In this document: positions 1 through 5,511 of the stretch, one piece after another
How the letters are laid out: every line of letters starts with the position of its first letter
Numbering within the stretch: the stretch's first letter is position 1
DNA from: an uncultured Clostridium sp.
Lineage (GTDB): Bacteria; Bacillota_A; Clostridia; Lachnospirales; Lachnospiraceae
DNA length: 6,301 bases
NCBI GenBank assembly: GCA_947174825.1
Contig: CAMWKN010000100.1
Location: 1-6,301 of the forward strand
Direction: 5' to 3'
Translations under genes and position numbers: made by a program
The notes under the pieces: model-generated
Database searches by the model: none
The model's input: only the letters and a program-made list of their open reading frames with translations
What the model was told of the DNA's origin: nothing

Positions 1-1
1 T

Positions 2-373
2 CATTATAGTGTGGTCTGTGCGGCAAGACAGGATTACCGTGCTTTCTATGAGGAAGAGCTTTTAATGCGCCAGGTGTTGCAATATCCACCGGTTTCCAAT
101 ATACTAGGAGTGTTGGTCTTAGCTGAACAGCAGGAACGGACAGAGGCGTTGGCCGCCTATCTGGCAGGACAGATGAGGGAGGCAGAGGATATTACCGTTT
201 TGGGGCCGGTGGAAGCACCGGTGGCGAAACTGCGAGATGTTTATCGGCGGATGGTGTATATTAAATCAGCAGATTATGACAGATTGTGCCAGATTAAAAA
301 TGAAATAGAGGCATATTTGCATCGTAGTGAGTTGTGGAAAGACTGTCGGGTTTTGTTTGATTTTAATAATTAA
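2..373 (+). CDS. priA: Primosomal protein N' (PriA helicase), C-terminal fragment
   Basis: This is the last 123 residues of a protein that begins before the window; the reading frame is open from base 2 to the TAA at 371-373. The fragment starts HYSVVCAARQDY and continues FYEEELLMRQ, then YPPVSN. This matches the PriA segment after the helicase core, where family members read roughly HY...QDY..FY..E...R....YPP. The rest (LGPVEAPVAKLRDVYR, then a final basic/aromatic stretch ending LFDFNN) fits the PriA C-terminal domain. PriA is a 3'-5' superfamily 2 helicase that reloads the replisome at stalled forks. Its Walker motifs and zinc-binding cysteines lie upstream and cannot be inspected. Being directly upstream of def and fmt is the normal Clostridia arrangement and supports the call. 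An internal GTG at 11 is not a start. Confidence 0.9.
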   Translation, partial: HYSVVCAARQDYRAFYEEELLMRQVLQYPPVSNILGVLVLAEQQERTEALAAYLAGQMREAEDITVLGPVEAPVAKLRDVYRRMVYIKSADYDRLCQIKNEIEAYLHRSELWKDCRVLFDFNN

Positions 374-376
374 GGC

Positions 377-405
377 TTGTGGATGGATCCATAGTCGAAT
401 ATAAA
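377..405 (+). promoter_or_regulatory. Candidate sigma-A-type promoter before def
   Basis: TTGTGG (377-382) and TATAAA (400-405) are separated by exactly 17 bases, a 3/6 match to the -35 and a 5/6 match to the -10 consensus. Transcription would start near 412 and give a leader of about 27 bases before the def start at 439. The element sits in the 65-base priA-def gap. It could be a secondary promoter inside a longer operon. Matches of this quality also occur by chance in AT-rich gaps, so this is tentative. Confidence 0.3.
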
Positions 406-425
406 TCTATCATTACATAGAAAAT

Positions 426-430
426 GGAGG
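426..430 (+). promoter_or_regulatory. Ribosome binding site of def (decides the start)
   Basis: GGAGG lies 8 bases before the ATG at 439. An upstream in-frame ATG at 424 overlaps this very site and has no ribosome binding site of its own, so 439 is the better start. Confidence 0.8.
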
Positions 431-438
431 AAAATATC

Positions 439-915
439 ATGGCATTACGCACAATACGATTGTTGGGAGATGAAATACTGCTGAAGGATTGTCGGGAAGT
501 GAAAGAGATTACTCCCAGAATTACTACCTTGATTGAGGATATGTTAGAAACCATGTATCATGCACAGGGAGTAGGTCTGGCGGCACCTCAGGTTGGTGTC
601 AGGAAGCAGATTGCGGTTATTGATGTGAGCGAGGAAGGAAACGATCCCCTTATTTTAATTAACCCGGAGATTCTGGAATTGTCTGGTGAGCAGACTGGAC
701 AGGAGGGATGTTTAAGTGTACCGGGCAAAGCAGGGATGGTAACCAGAGCAAATTATTGCAAGGTCAAGGCTTACAATGAAAAGATGGAAGAAATCATTGT
801 GGAGGGTGAAGAACTGTTAGCCAGAGCCATCCAGCATGAGGTAGATCATCTGTCCGGAATTATGTATGTGTCCAAGGTGGAAGGGGATCTGTTAAATGTA
901 GAAGCGGACGAATAA
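439..915 (+). CDS. def: Peptide deformylase
   Basis: Metal-dependent hydrolase of 158 residues that removes the N-formyl group from nascent proteins in the cytoplasm. All three family motifs are present: GVGLAAPQ (residues 44-51), EGCLS (89-93) and QHEVDH (132-137). By family knowledge Cys91, His133 and His137 bind the metal and Glu134 is the catalytic base. Length is typical for the shorter deformylases. The start at 439 is chosen because GGAGG at 426-430 is well placed for it; an in-frame ATG at 424 would add five residues (MEENI) but lies on top of that site. The next gene, fmt, follows after 24 bases and performs the opposite reaction on initiator Met-tRNA, so the two are almost certainly cotranscribed. 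No key residue is missing. Confidence 0.96.
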   Translation: MALRTIRLLGDEILLKDCREVKEITPRITTLIEDMLETMYHAQGVGLAAPQVGVRKQIAVIDVSEEGNDPLILINPEILELSGEQTGQEGCLSVPGKAGMVTRANYCKVKAYNEKMEEIIVEGEELLARAIQHEVDHLSGIMYVSKVEGDLLNVEADE

Positions 916-939
916 AAGTGTAAGTAGGAGAGAGATTTC

Positions 940-1890
940 ATGAAAATTGTATTTATGGGGACGCCGGATTTTGCGGTGGATACTTTAAAGACTTTGGTGG
1001 AGAGCAAACACGAAGTGGTGGGGGTAATAACCCAGCCGGATAAGCCAAAAGGGAGAAGCGGAAAATTACAGCTTACTCCGGTTAAAGAGACAGCATTGCA
1101 GTATGGAATTCCGGTATATCAGCCGGAGCACGCCAGAGATCCGGAGTTTTTTCAGGTATTGGAGAATTTATCACCAGATGTGATTGTTGTGGTGGCATTT
1201 GGACAGATTTTGCCGAAGACGATTTTGCAACTGCCGAAATATGGCTGCATCAATGTACATGCCTCTCTGCTTCCTAAATTAAGGGGAGCAGCACCCATTC
1301 AGTGGTCGATTATTAACGGAGATACGGAAAGTGGTGTTACCATTCAGCAGATGGATGAGGGGGTTGATACTGGGGATATCCTTTTGATGCGGAAATATAC
1401 CCTGGATGCCAAGGAAACTGGGGGCAGTTTGTTTGACCGCCTGGCATCTTTTGGGGGATCTATGGTTTTAGAGGTGTTGGAGCAGGCGGAAGCAGGTACA
1501 TTACAGCCGGTTCCGCAGAATCATGAGGAACATACCCGGGCAAAAATGTTATCAAAGGAGACTGGGTGCATCGACTTTACCCAGTCAGCACTACAGATTG
1601 AGCGTTTGATTCGTGGATTAAATCCGTGGCCTAGTGCTTACACTTATCTGGATGATAAGATGCTGAAATTGTGGGCGGCAGAAGTGATTTCGGCAGAACA
1701 GGCGGCAGAGCGTGGTCTGGATTCTGCCGAGCCTGGAACGGTGCTTGCTGTGAATAAACAGGATTTTGTGATACAGACAGGAGATGGCTGTCTGGCAGTT
1801 CAGGAAGTGCAGCTTGCCGGAAAAAAAAGAATGGATACAGAAGCATTTCTGAGAGGGTATTCTTTGAAAAAGGGTACGAAGTTTTCCTGA
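940..1890 (+). CDS. fmt: Methionyl-tRNA formyltransferase
   Basis: Transfers a formyl group from 10-formyltetrahydrofolate to Met on initiator tRNA, producing the substrate for bacterial translation initiation. The 316-residue length is normal. The N-terminal Rossmann-like formyltransferase domain starts with MKIVFMGTPDFAV. It contains the catalytic segment NVHASLLPKLRGAAPI (105-120) and DEGVDTGDIL (139-148), giving Asn105, His107 and Asp143, equivalent to the E. coli Asn106/His108/Asp144 triad. The C-terminal tRNA-binding domain (about 205-312) has the usual RGLNPWPSAYT and a closing FLRGYSLKKGT. AGGAG at 926-930 lies 9 bases before the ATG. A run of eight A at 1821-1828 encodes Lys-Lys in a conserved Gly-Lys-Lys-Arg stretch. 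The protein is intact. It lies 24 bases after def and 86 bases before rsmB. Confidence 0.97.
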   Translation: MKIVFMGTPDFAVDTLKTLVESKHEVVGVITQPDKPKGRSGKLQLTPVKETALQYGIPVYQPEHARDPEFFQVLENLSPDVIVVVAFGQILPKTILQLPKYGCINVHASLLPKLRGAAPIQWSIINGDTESGVTIQQMDEGVDTGDILLMRKYTLDAKETGGSLFDRLASFGGSMVLEVLEQAEAGTLQPVPQNHEEHTRAKMLSKETGCIDFTQSALQIERLIRGLNPWPSAYTYLDDKMLKLWAAEVISAEQAAERGLDSAEPGTVLAVNKQDFVIQTGDGCLAVQEVQLAGKKRMDTEAFLRGYSLKKGTKFS

Positions 1891-1966
1891 TTTTATTAAA
1901 AATTGCTGATAGGATTTTCGGCAAGGTGGAAAGTTTGTGTGACAGCAGATAATATTAGTACAGTTT

Positions 1967-1970
1967 GGAG
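1967..1970 (+). promoter_or_regulatory. Ribosome binding site of rsmB (decides the start)
   Basis: GGAG ends 6 bases before the ATG at 1977. A TTG at 1965 is in frame but overlaps this site and has no purine-rich sequence of its own at a useful distance, so it is not taken as the start. Confidence 0.7.
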
Positions 1971-1976
1971 AAAGAT

Positions 1977-3542
1977 ATGGGCGGTAAAACAGAAAAGCCG
2001 GTACAAAAACGCAATGTCAGGGCGCTGGCATTACAGGTCATTATGCGAACTTTAGAAGAGGGACAGTATTGCGATCATGTTTTGCATCAGGTGTTGGCAG
2101 AAAATAGGGATCTGAACAAACAGGATCGTGCTTTCTTGACCCGTTTAGCGGAGGGAACGGTGGAGCGCCAGCTGGAGCTGGATTACTGGATTGGACAGTA
2201 TTCTAGTGTGCCGTTACATAAGATGAAGCCGGTTATCCGTTGTATCATACGTATGGCAGTGTACCAATTCCGGTACATGGATCAGGTGCCAAATCGTGCC
2301 GCCTGTGATGAGGCAGTGAAGCTGGTTATGAAACGTCGCATGAATGGATTGCGGGGATTTGTCAATGGTGTCTTGCGAAATATGGAGAGACATTTAGAGG
2401 AGATGGCAGAACCAGATCGGAGCGATTTTGTAGCATATGCTTCGGTTAAATATTCCATGCCAGAGTGGATCGTGCAGTATTTTCTGCAAGAGTATCCCCA
2501 GGAACAGGTGGAGAATATTTTACAAAGTTATCTGGACAGAGATCATACGGTCTGCGTTCGTTGTAATTTATTTTTGAGAAGTCCGCAAAATGGGACAGAA
2601 CGGTCCGGTATAGAGTGTTCGAGAAATGGGACAGAACGATCTGATACAGGAAGTCCTCAAAATAGGGGAGAGAAATCAAGTATTTGTCATAATAGTCAAA
2701 GGCAATTTCAGTCAGAAAAACAAAAAAATATAGAAGAAACTAGAATACAGAAAATAAGAAATTCCCTGCAAAATCAAGGGGTGGATATACGGGATGGATA
2801 TTTATTCCCTGAGGCATTCCATTTAAAAGGATATGACAGGCTGGATCAGCTGGAGGTATTTCGACAAGGAATGATCCAGGTACAGGCAGAGAGTTCCATG
2901 GTAGTGGGAAAGGTTGCTGACATCAAGCCAGGGCAGACTGTGATGGATGTCTGTGCAGCACCGGGAGGAAAAACGATACACGCAGCAGATTTATTGCAGG
3001 GACAGGGGAAGATATTATCCTGCGATATCAGTGAGAAAAAAATAGAATTGATCCGGGAGAATCTGGAACGAACCGGAGCAGAAGCGGTGGAATTATATCC
3101 ACAGGATGCCAGAATCCTACGAAAGGAGTGGATCGAGACCGCAGATGTTCTGATTGCAGATCTGCCCTGTTCCGGTTTGGGGGTATTAGGTGGGAAATGC
3201 GATATCAAATATCATACGGAACGAAAAGATGTACATGCATTGGCAAAACTACAACGGGAAATTTTGCAGGTGGTCAGCCAGTATGTGAAACCAGGGGGAG
3301 TCTTGCTATATAGTACCTGCACCATAGGATCCGAAGAAAATCAGAAAAATGCAGAGTGGATTCGGGAGCATCTGCCATTTCATCCAGAATCCATAGAGGA
3401 TAGTCTGCCAGAAACGCTACGGGGCAGAACCGGAATGGATGGATACTTGCAGATTTTACCTACCGATCATACCGATGGATTTTTTATTGCCAAATTCAGG
3501 CGAAGCATGGAGGCTAGAGGTGACAGAGAAAATAGATATTAA
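1977..3542 (+). CDS. rsmB: 16S rRNA (cytosine-967-C5)-methyltransferase with an unusual low-complexity insertion
   Basis: SAM-dependent RNA m5C methyltransferase (RsmB/Sun family) that modifies C967 of 16S rRNA (E. coli numbering). An N-terminal NusB-like RNA-binding domain covers about residues 10-145. A short linker domain and a C-terminal Rossmann methyltransferase domain follow. Visible motifs are the SAM-binding MDVCAAPGGKT (323-333), ADLPCSGLGVLGG with Cys398, and YSTCTI with Cys448; the last two cysteines correspond to the release and nucleophilic cysteines of m5C enzymes. The protein has 521 residues, whereas relatives are usually about 430-450. Much of the excess is a hydrophilic segment at about 202-252, between a VRCNLFL strand and the EETRIQKIRNSLQNQG helix, which includes three 12-residue repeats. 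The frame stays open and all catalytic motifs remain, so the enzyme is probably functional. The stop overlaps the rlmN start by 23 bases. Confidence 0.94.
   Translation: MGGKTEKPVQKRNVRALALQVIMRTLEEGQYCDHVLHQVLAENRDLNKQDRAFLTRLAEGTVERQLELDYWIGQYSSVPLHKMKPVIRCIIRMAVYQFRYMDQVPNRAACDEAVKLVMKRRMNGLRGFVNGVLRNMERHLEEMAEPDRSDFVAYASVKYSMPEWIVQYFLQEYPQEQVENILQSYLDRDHTVCVRCNLFLRSPQNGTERSGIECSRNGTERSDTGSPQNRGEKSSICHNSQRQFQSEKQKNIEETRIQKIRNSLQNQGVDIRDGYLFPEAFHLKGYDRLDQLEVFRQGMIQVQAESSMVVGKVADIKPGQTVMDVCAAPGGKTIHAADLLQGQGKILSCDISEKKIELIRENLERTGAEAVELYPQDARILRKEWIETADVLIADLPCSGLGVLGGKCDIKYHTERKDVHALAKLQREILQVVSQYVKPGGVLLYSTCTIGSEENQKNAEWIREHLPFHPESIEDSLPETLRGRTGMDGYLQILPTDHTDGFFIAKFRRSMEARGDRENRY
2580..2687 (+). 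repeat. Three tandem 36-bp imperfect repeats inside rsmB
   Basis: Units lie at 2580-2615, 2616-2651 and 2652-2687. Units 1 and 2 share an exact 16-base core AAATGGGACAGAACG plus one preceding A-rich context, and diverge slightly at the ends. Unit 3 is more degraded in its second half. Because 36 is divisible by three, the reading frame is kept. The encoded 12-mers (residues 202-213, 214-225, 226-237) are SPQNGTERSGIE, CSRNGTERSDTG and SPQNRGEKSSIC. The units are back to back with no spacers. The inserted peptide is polar and probably disordered. Origin by local duplication, or from a dispersed element that expanded, is inference. Confidence 0.8.
3509..3513 (+). promoter_or_regulatory. Ribosome binding site of rlmN within the rsmB coding end
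   Basis: GGAGG lies 6 bases before the GTG at 3520 and inside the last codons of rsmB. It is the only strong site near the rlmN N-terminus and fixes the GTG as start. Confidence 0.75.
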
Positions 3543-4560
3543 GAGTATGGAACTAGATCAGCTCCAGATTTTTGTGGAGCAGCTGGGAGAAAAGAAATTC
3601 CGAGCGAAGCAATTGTACCAATGGATGCATCAGAAACTGGTGACCAATTTTCAGGACATGACGAATTTATCCAGAGATTTCCGTGAAAGACTGGAAGAGT
3701 GTAGTATTATGCATGGAGTGCGGGTAATCCGGAAACAGGTTTCCCAGGATGGGACAATGAAATTTTTGATGGAGTTGTCCGATGGGAATACAGTGGAAAG
3801 TGTCTGGATGAAATATCATCATGGCAACAGTGTCTGTATTTCTACCCAGGTGGGATGTCGGATGGGATGCCGTTTTTGTGCCTCCACAGTGGGAGGTCTG
3901 GTACGCAGTTTGAAAACATCTGAAATGTTAGATCAGATATATGAGTTACAGCGTGTTACCGGAGAACGGGTATCGAATGTTATCTTGATGGGAATTGGAG
4001 AGCCTTTAGATAATTATGAAAATGTAGTCCGTTTTATCCGAATGCTATCTGGAGAGGATGGATTGCATATCAGCCAGCGTAATATCACCTTATCCACTTG
4101 TGGGTTGGTGGAGCAGATTCGTCGGTTGATGGAAGAGGATCTGACGATTACCCTGGCTATTTCATTACATGCACCAGATGATGCTTTGCGTGCTGAGATG
4201 ATGCCAGTGGCAAATCGTTATTCTATTCAGGAAATTCTGAAGGTCTGCCGGGAATATGTGGAGTATACTGGGAGAAGGATTACCTTTGAATACAGTCTGG
4301 TGGAGCAGAAAAACGACAGTCGGGAACAGGCAGAAGCGCTATGTTCTTTGTTAAAGGGACTTAATTGCCATGTCAATCTGATTCCTCTGAATCCTGTGGA
4401 GGGTCGGATGGGAAGCCGTTCTGACCGTGGCAATGTGAATCGCTTTAAGACAATATTGGAGGAGCATCATATCAACGTAACTGTCCGGCGGGAAATGGGC
4501 AGTGATATTGATGCCGCCTGCGGACAGTTAAGAAGAGTACAGGCATTAGAAAATCAATGA
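3520..4560 (+). CDS. rlmN: Dual-specificity 23S rRNA (A2503-C2) / tRNA (A37-C2) methyltransferase, radical SAM
   Basis: Radical SAM enzyme that puts a C2 methyl on adenosine 2503 of 23S rRNA and on A37 of some tRNAs. The 346-residue length is normal. The [4Fe-4S]-binding CX3CX2C motif is Cys113, Cys117 and Cys120 in GCRMGCRFCAST. Cys106 in SVCISTQVG and Cys334 in DIDAACGQL match the two catalytic cysteines (E. coli Cys118 and Cys355). MGIGEP (157-162) is the conserved SAM-contact segment. The GTG at 3520 is chosen because GGAGG at 3509-3513 precedes it by 6 bases and the resulting N-terminus, MTEKIDIKSMELDQL, is typical. An in-frame ATG at 3439 would extend the protein 27 residues into sequence already used by rsmB. 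The 23-base overlap with rsmB suggests translational coupling. The related resistance enzyme Cfr is a less likely identity, given this locus. Confidence 0.96.
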   Translation: MTEKIDIKSMELDQLQIFVEQLGEKKFRAKQLYQWMHQKLVTNFQDMTNLSRDFRERLEECSIMHGVRVIRKQVSQDGTMKFLMELSDGNTVESVWMKYHHGNSVCISTQVGCRMGCRFCASTVGGLVRSLKTSEMLDQIYELQRVTGERVSNVILMGIGEPLDNYENVVRFIRMLSGEDGLHISQRNITLSTCGLVEQIRRLMEEDLTITLAISLHAPDDALRAEMMPVANRYSIQEILKVCREYVEYTGRRITFEYSLVEQKNDSREQAEALCSLLKGLNCHVNLIPLNPVEGRMGSRSDRGNVNRFKTILEEHHINVTVRREMGSDIDAACGQLRRVQALENQ

Positions 4561-4565
4561 TTGCA

Positions 4566-4604
4566 GCGCAAACTCAAGAAACATGCTGAGCTTGCGCTTT
4601 TTTT
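4566..4604 (+). terminator. Rho-independent terminator after rlmN
   Basis: An 11-base inverted repeat (GCGCAAACTCA at 4566-4576, TGAGCTTGCGC at 4587-4597) has one mismatch and a 10-base loop. It is followed at once by seven T (4598-4604). It begins 5 bases after the rlmN stop and should end the priA-to-rlmN transcription unit. There is no T run on the opposite side, so it works in the + direction only. Confidence 0.9.
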
Positions 4605-4620
4605 CTGGTTGTGCTAAAAT
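4592..4620 (+). promoter_or_regulatory. Candidate extended -10 promoter for the phosphatase/kinase operon
   Basis: TGCTAAAAT (4612-4620) fits the extended -10 form TGnTATAAT with one mismatch. TTGCGC (4592-4597), 17 bases upstream of the hexamer, matches the first half of a -35 box and lies in the 3' arm of the preceding terminator. The expected start is near 4627, giving a leader of about 130 bases. An alternative -10, TATAGT at 4629-4634, has no reasonable -35. A new promoter is expected here because a terminator lies just upstream. Confidence 0.45.
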
Positions 4621-4658
4621 ATTCAAGATATAGTGGTGAAAAGTGTGTAAAAGCCACC

Positions 4659-4698
4659 GTTTTCCTAACGCAGGAAAAACATCCTGCACAAGGAAAAC
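4659..4698 (+). promoter_or_regulatory. Two-tier hairpin in the phosphatase gene leader
   Basis: The outer stem is GTTTTCCT (4659-4666) with AGGAAAAC (4691-4698), 8 bp and perfect. A symmetrical 3+3 internal loop (AAC/ACA) follows. The inner stem is GCAGGA (4670-4675) with TCCTGC (4682-4687), 6 bp and perfect, closed by a 6-base loop. No T run follows, so it is not a terminator. It may be a regulatory or stabilising RNA structure, or a protein-binding site in DNA; the function is unknown. Confidence 0.6.
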
Positions 4699-4708
4699 TA
4701 TATCAACA

Positions 4709-4728
4709 AGAGTTACTTTTGTAACTCT
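4709..4728 (+). promoter_or_regulatory. Perfect 8-bp hairpin upstream of the phosphatase ribosome binding site
   Basis: AGAGTTAC (4709-4716) and GTAACTCT (4721-4728) are perfect inverted repeats around a TTTT loop. The hairpin ends 12 bases before the ribosome binding site. The downstream bases are GAAATAAAG, with no T tract, so an intrinsic terminator is excluded. As DNA, it could also be an operator. The role is unknown. Confidence 0.55.
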
Positions 4729-4740
4729 GAAATAAAGACA

Positions 4741-4748
4741 AAGGAGGG
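4741..4748 (+). promoter_or_regulatory. Very strong ribosome binding site of the PP2C phosphatase gene
   Basis: AAGGAGGG is nearly a full complement to the 16S rRNA 3' end and lies 7 bases before the ATG at 4756. It is the strongest ribosome binding site in the window. Confidence 0.85.
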
Positions 4749-4755
4749 AAACTAC

Positions 4756-5484
4756 ATGAGAGCGTATGCGAAGACAGATGTCGGCTCGAAAAGAGCAGTG
4801 AATCAAGACTATATGTATTGTAGCGAGAATAGCGTAGGTAGTTTCCGTAATTTATTTATTGTAGCAGATGGTATGGGTGGTCACAAAGCAGGAGACTATG
4901 CTTCGAAACTTTGTGTGGAGCAGATGGTGCAGTCCATTGAAAAGAGTGAGCACAAGACACCAGTGTCCCTGTTTGAAGAAGCAGTGGATGCTGCCAATGG
5001 AGCCGTTTATTCCGAGTCTCAGGAACATGAGGAATATGAAGGGATGGGTACCACATTAGTGGCATGTACTATGCAGGAAGACACCTTGTATGTAGCAAAT
5101 ATTGGAGATTCCAGATTATATCTGCTGCGAGATGATGATATCATGCAGATTACGGAGGATCATTCTCTGGTGGAAGAAATGGTGAAACAGGGGAATATTA
5201 CAGAGAGTGAAGCCAGAATACATCCGCAGAAGAATATTATTACCCGTGCAGTGGGAATTGACCAGTCGGTACAAGCCGATTTCTTTGAGGTGGAAATTTA
5301 TCCGGATGATATCATTATGTTGTGTAGTGATGGACTGTCAAATATGATTGAAGATGAAGATATGGAATATATTGTAAAGCACAGTGAATCCTTGCAGGAC
5401 GCAGGGGAGACATTGGTTGCGAGAGCGAATGAGAACGGAGGCAGTGATAACATTACTGTCGTATTAGCGAAAGTGAATGCATAG
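4756..5484 (+). CDS. prpC: PP2C-family Ser/Thr protein phosphatase (Stp/PrpC type)
   Basis: Metal-dependent (Mn2+/Mg2+) cytoplasmic phosphatase that reverses phosphorylation by the partner Ser/Thr kinase encoded next. The 242 residues form a single PP2C domain of the compact bacterial type. Motifs in order are DVGSKRAVNQD (8-18; Arg13 contacts phosphate and Asp18 the metal in the family), ADGMGGHKAGD (37-47; Asp38), GTTLVA (98-103), NIGDSRLYL (115-123; Asp118), DHSLVEEMVKQG (135-146), NIITRAVG (160-167), CSDGLSNMI (190-198; Asp192) and GGSDNITVVL (228-237; Asp231). All metal-coordinating aspartates are present. No signal peptide or membrane segment is seen. A kinase gene begins 27 bases after the stop with its own ribosome binding site, so the pair is likely one transcript. 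The operon appears to start from its own promoter after the rlmN terminator. Confidence 0.96.
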   Translation: MRAYAKTDVGSKRAVNQDYMYCSENSVGSFRNLFIVADGMGGHKAGDYASKLCVEQMVQSIEKSEHKTPVSLFEEAVDAANGAVYSESQEHEEYEGMGTTLVACTMQEDTLYVANIGDSRLYLLRDDDIMQITEDHSLVEEMVKQGNITESEARIHPQKNIITRAVGIDQSVQADFFEVEIYPDDIIMLCSDGLSNMIEDEDMEYIVKHSESLQDAGETLVARANENGGSDNITVVLAKVNA

Positions 5485-5501
5485 CGCTGACAGGATGGAA
5501 T

Positions 5502-5506
5502 GGAGG
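5502..5506 (+). promoter_or_regulatory. Ribosome binding site of the kinase gene (decides the start)
   Basis: GGAGG lies 5 bases before the ATG at 5512. An in-frame ATG at 5500 overlaps it and is preceded only by a weak AGGA, so 5512 is preferred. Confidence 0.7.
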
Positions 5507-5511
5507 AAAAT

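Noticed and set aside
383..392. Palindrome ATGGATCCAT between priA and def as an operator
   Set aside because: A single 10-base palindrome with no second copy and no longer symmetry is not enough evidence.
1935..1953. Promoter before rsmB (GATAAT at 1948-1953)
   Set aside because: No acceptable -35 box at 16-18 bases upstream; TTGTGT at 1935 is far too close.
2580..2687. 36-bp repeats as a short CRISPR array
   Set aside because: The period matches a typical CRISPR repeat length, but the units are contiguous without spacers, imperfect, in frame within rsmB, and no cas gene is nearby.
2716..2728. Programmed frameshift at the A-rich run in the rsmB insertion
   Set aside because: The zero frame continues into the complete methyltransferase domain, and there is no clear stimulatory structure downstream.
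2846..3208. Antisense open frame of 120 codons opposite rsmB
   Set aside because: It covers the conserved methyltransferase domain on the opposite strand and shows no recognisable protein features.
3439..3519. N-terminal extension of rlmN from the ATG at 3439
   Set aside because: The stretch is the rsmB C-terminus read in another frame, has no ribosome binding site, and would lengthen the overlap to over 100 bases; GTG at 3520 has GGAGG and a typical N-terminus.
3520..4560. Cfr-type antibiotic resistance methyltransferase
   Set aside because: Cfr shares the radical SAM fold and cysteine pattern, but the housekeeping locus between rsmB and prpC and the typical RlmN N- and C-termini indicate RlmN.
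4659..4748. Sequestration of the ribosome binding site by the TCCT segments of the upstream hairpin
   Set aside because: Only about 4 bases (AGGA/TCCT) could pair, much weaker than the local stems.
4627..4755. T-box or metabolite riboswitch in the phosphatase leader
   Set aside because: The leader is short, lacks a T-box sequence or a recognisable ligand-binding core, and has no terminator before the gene.
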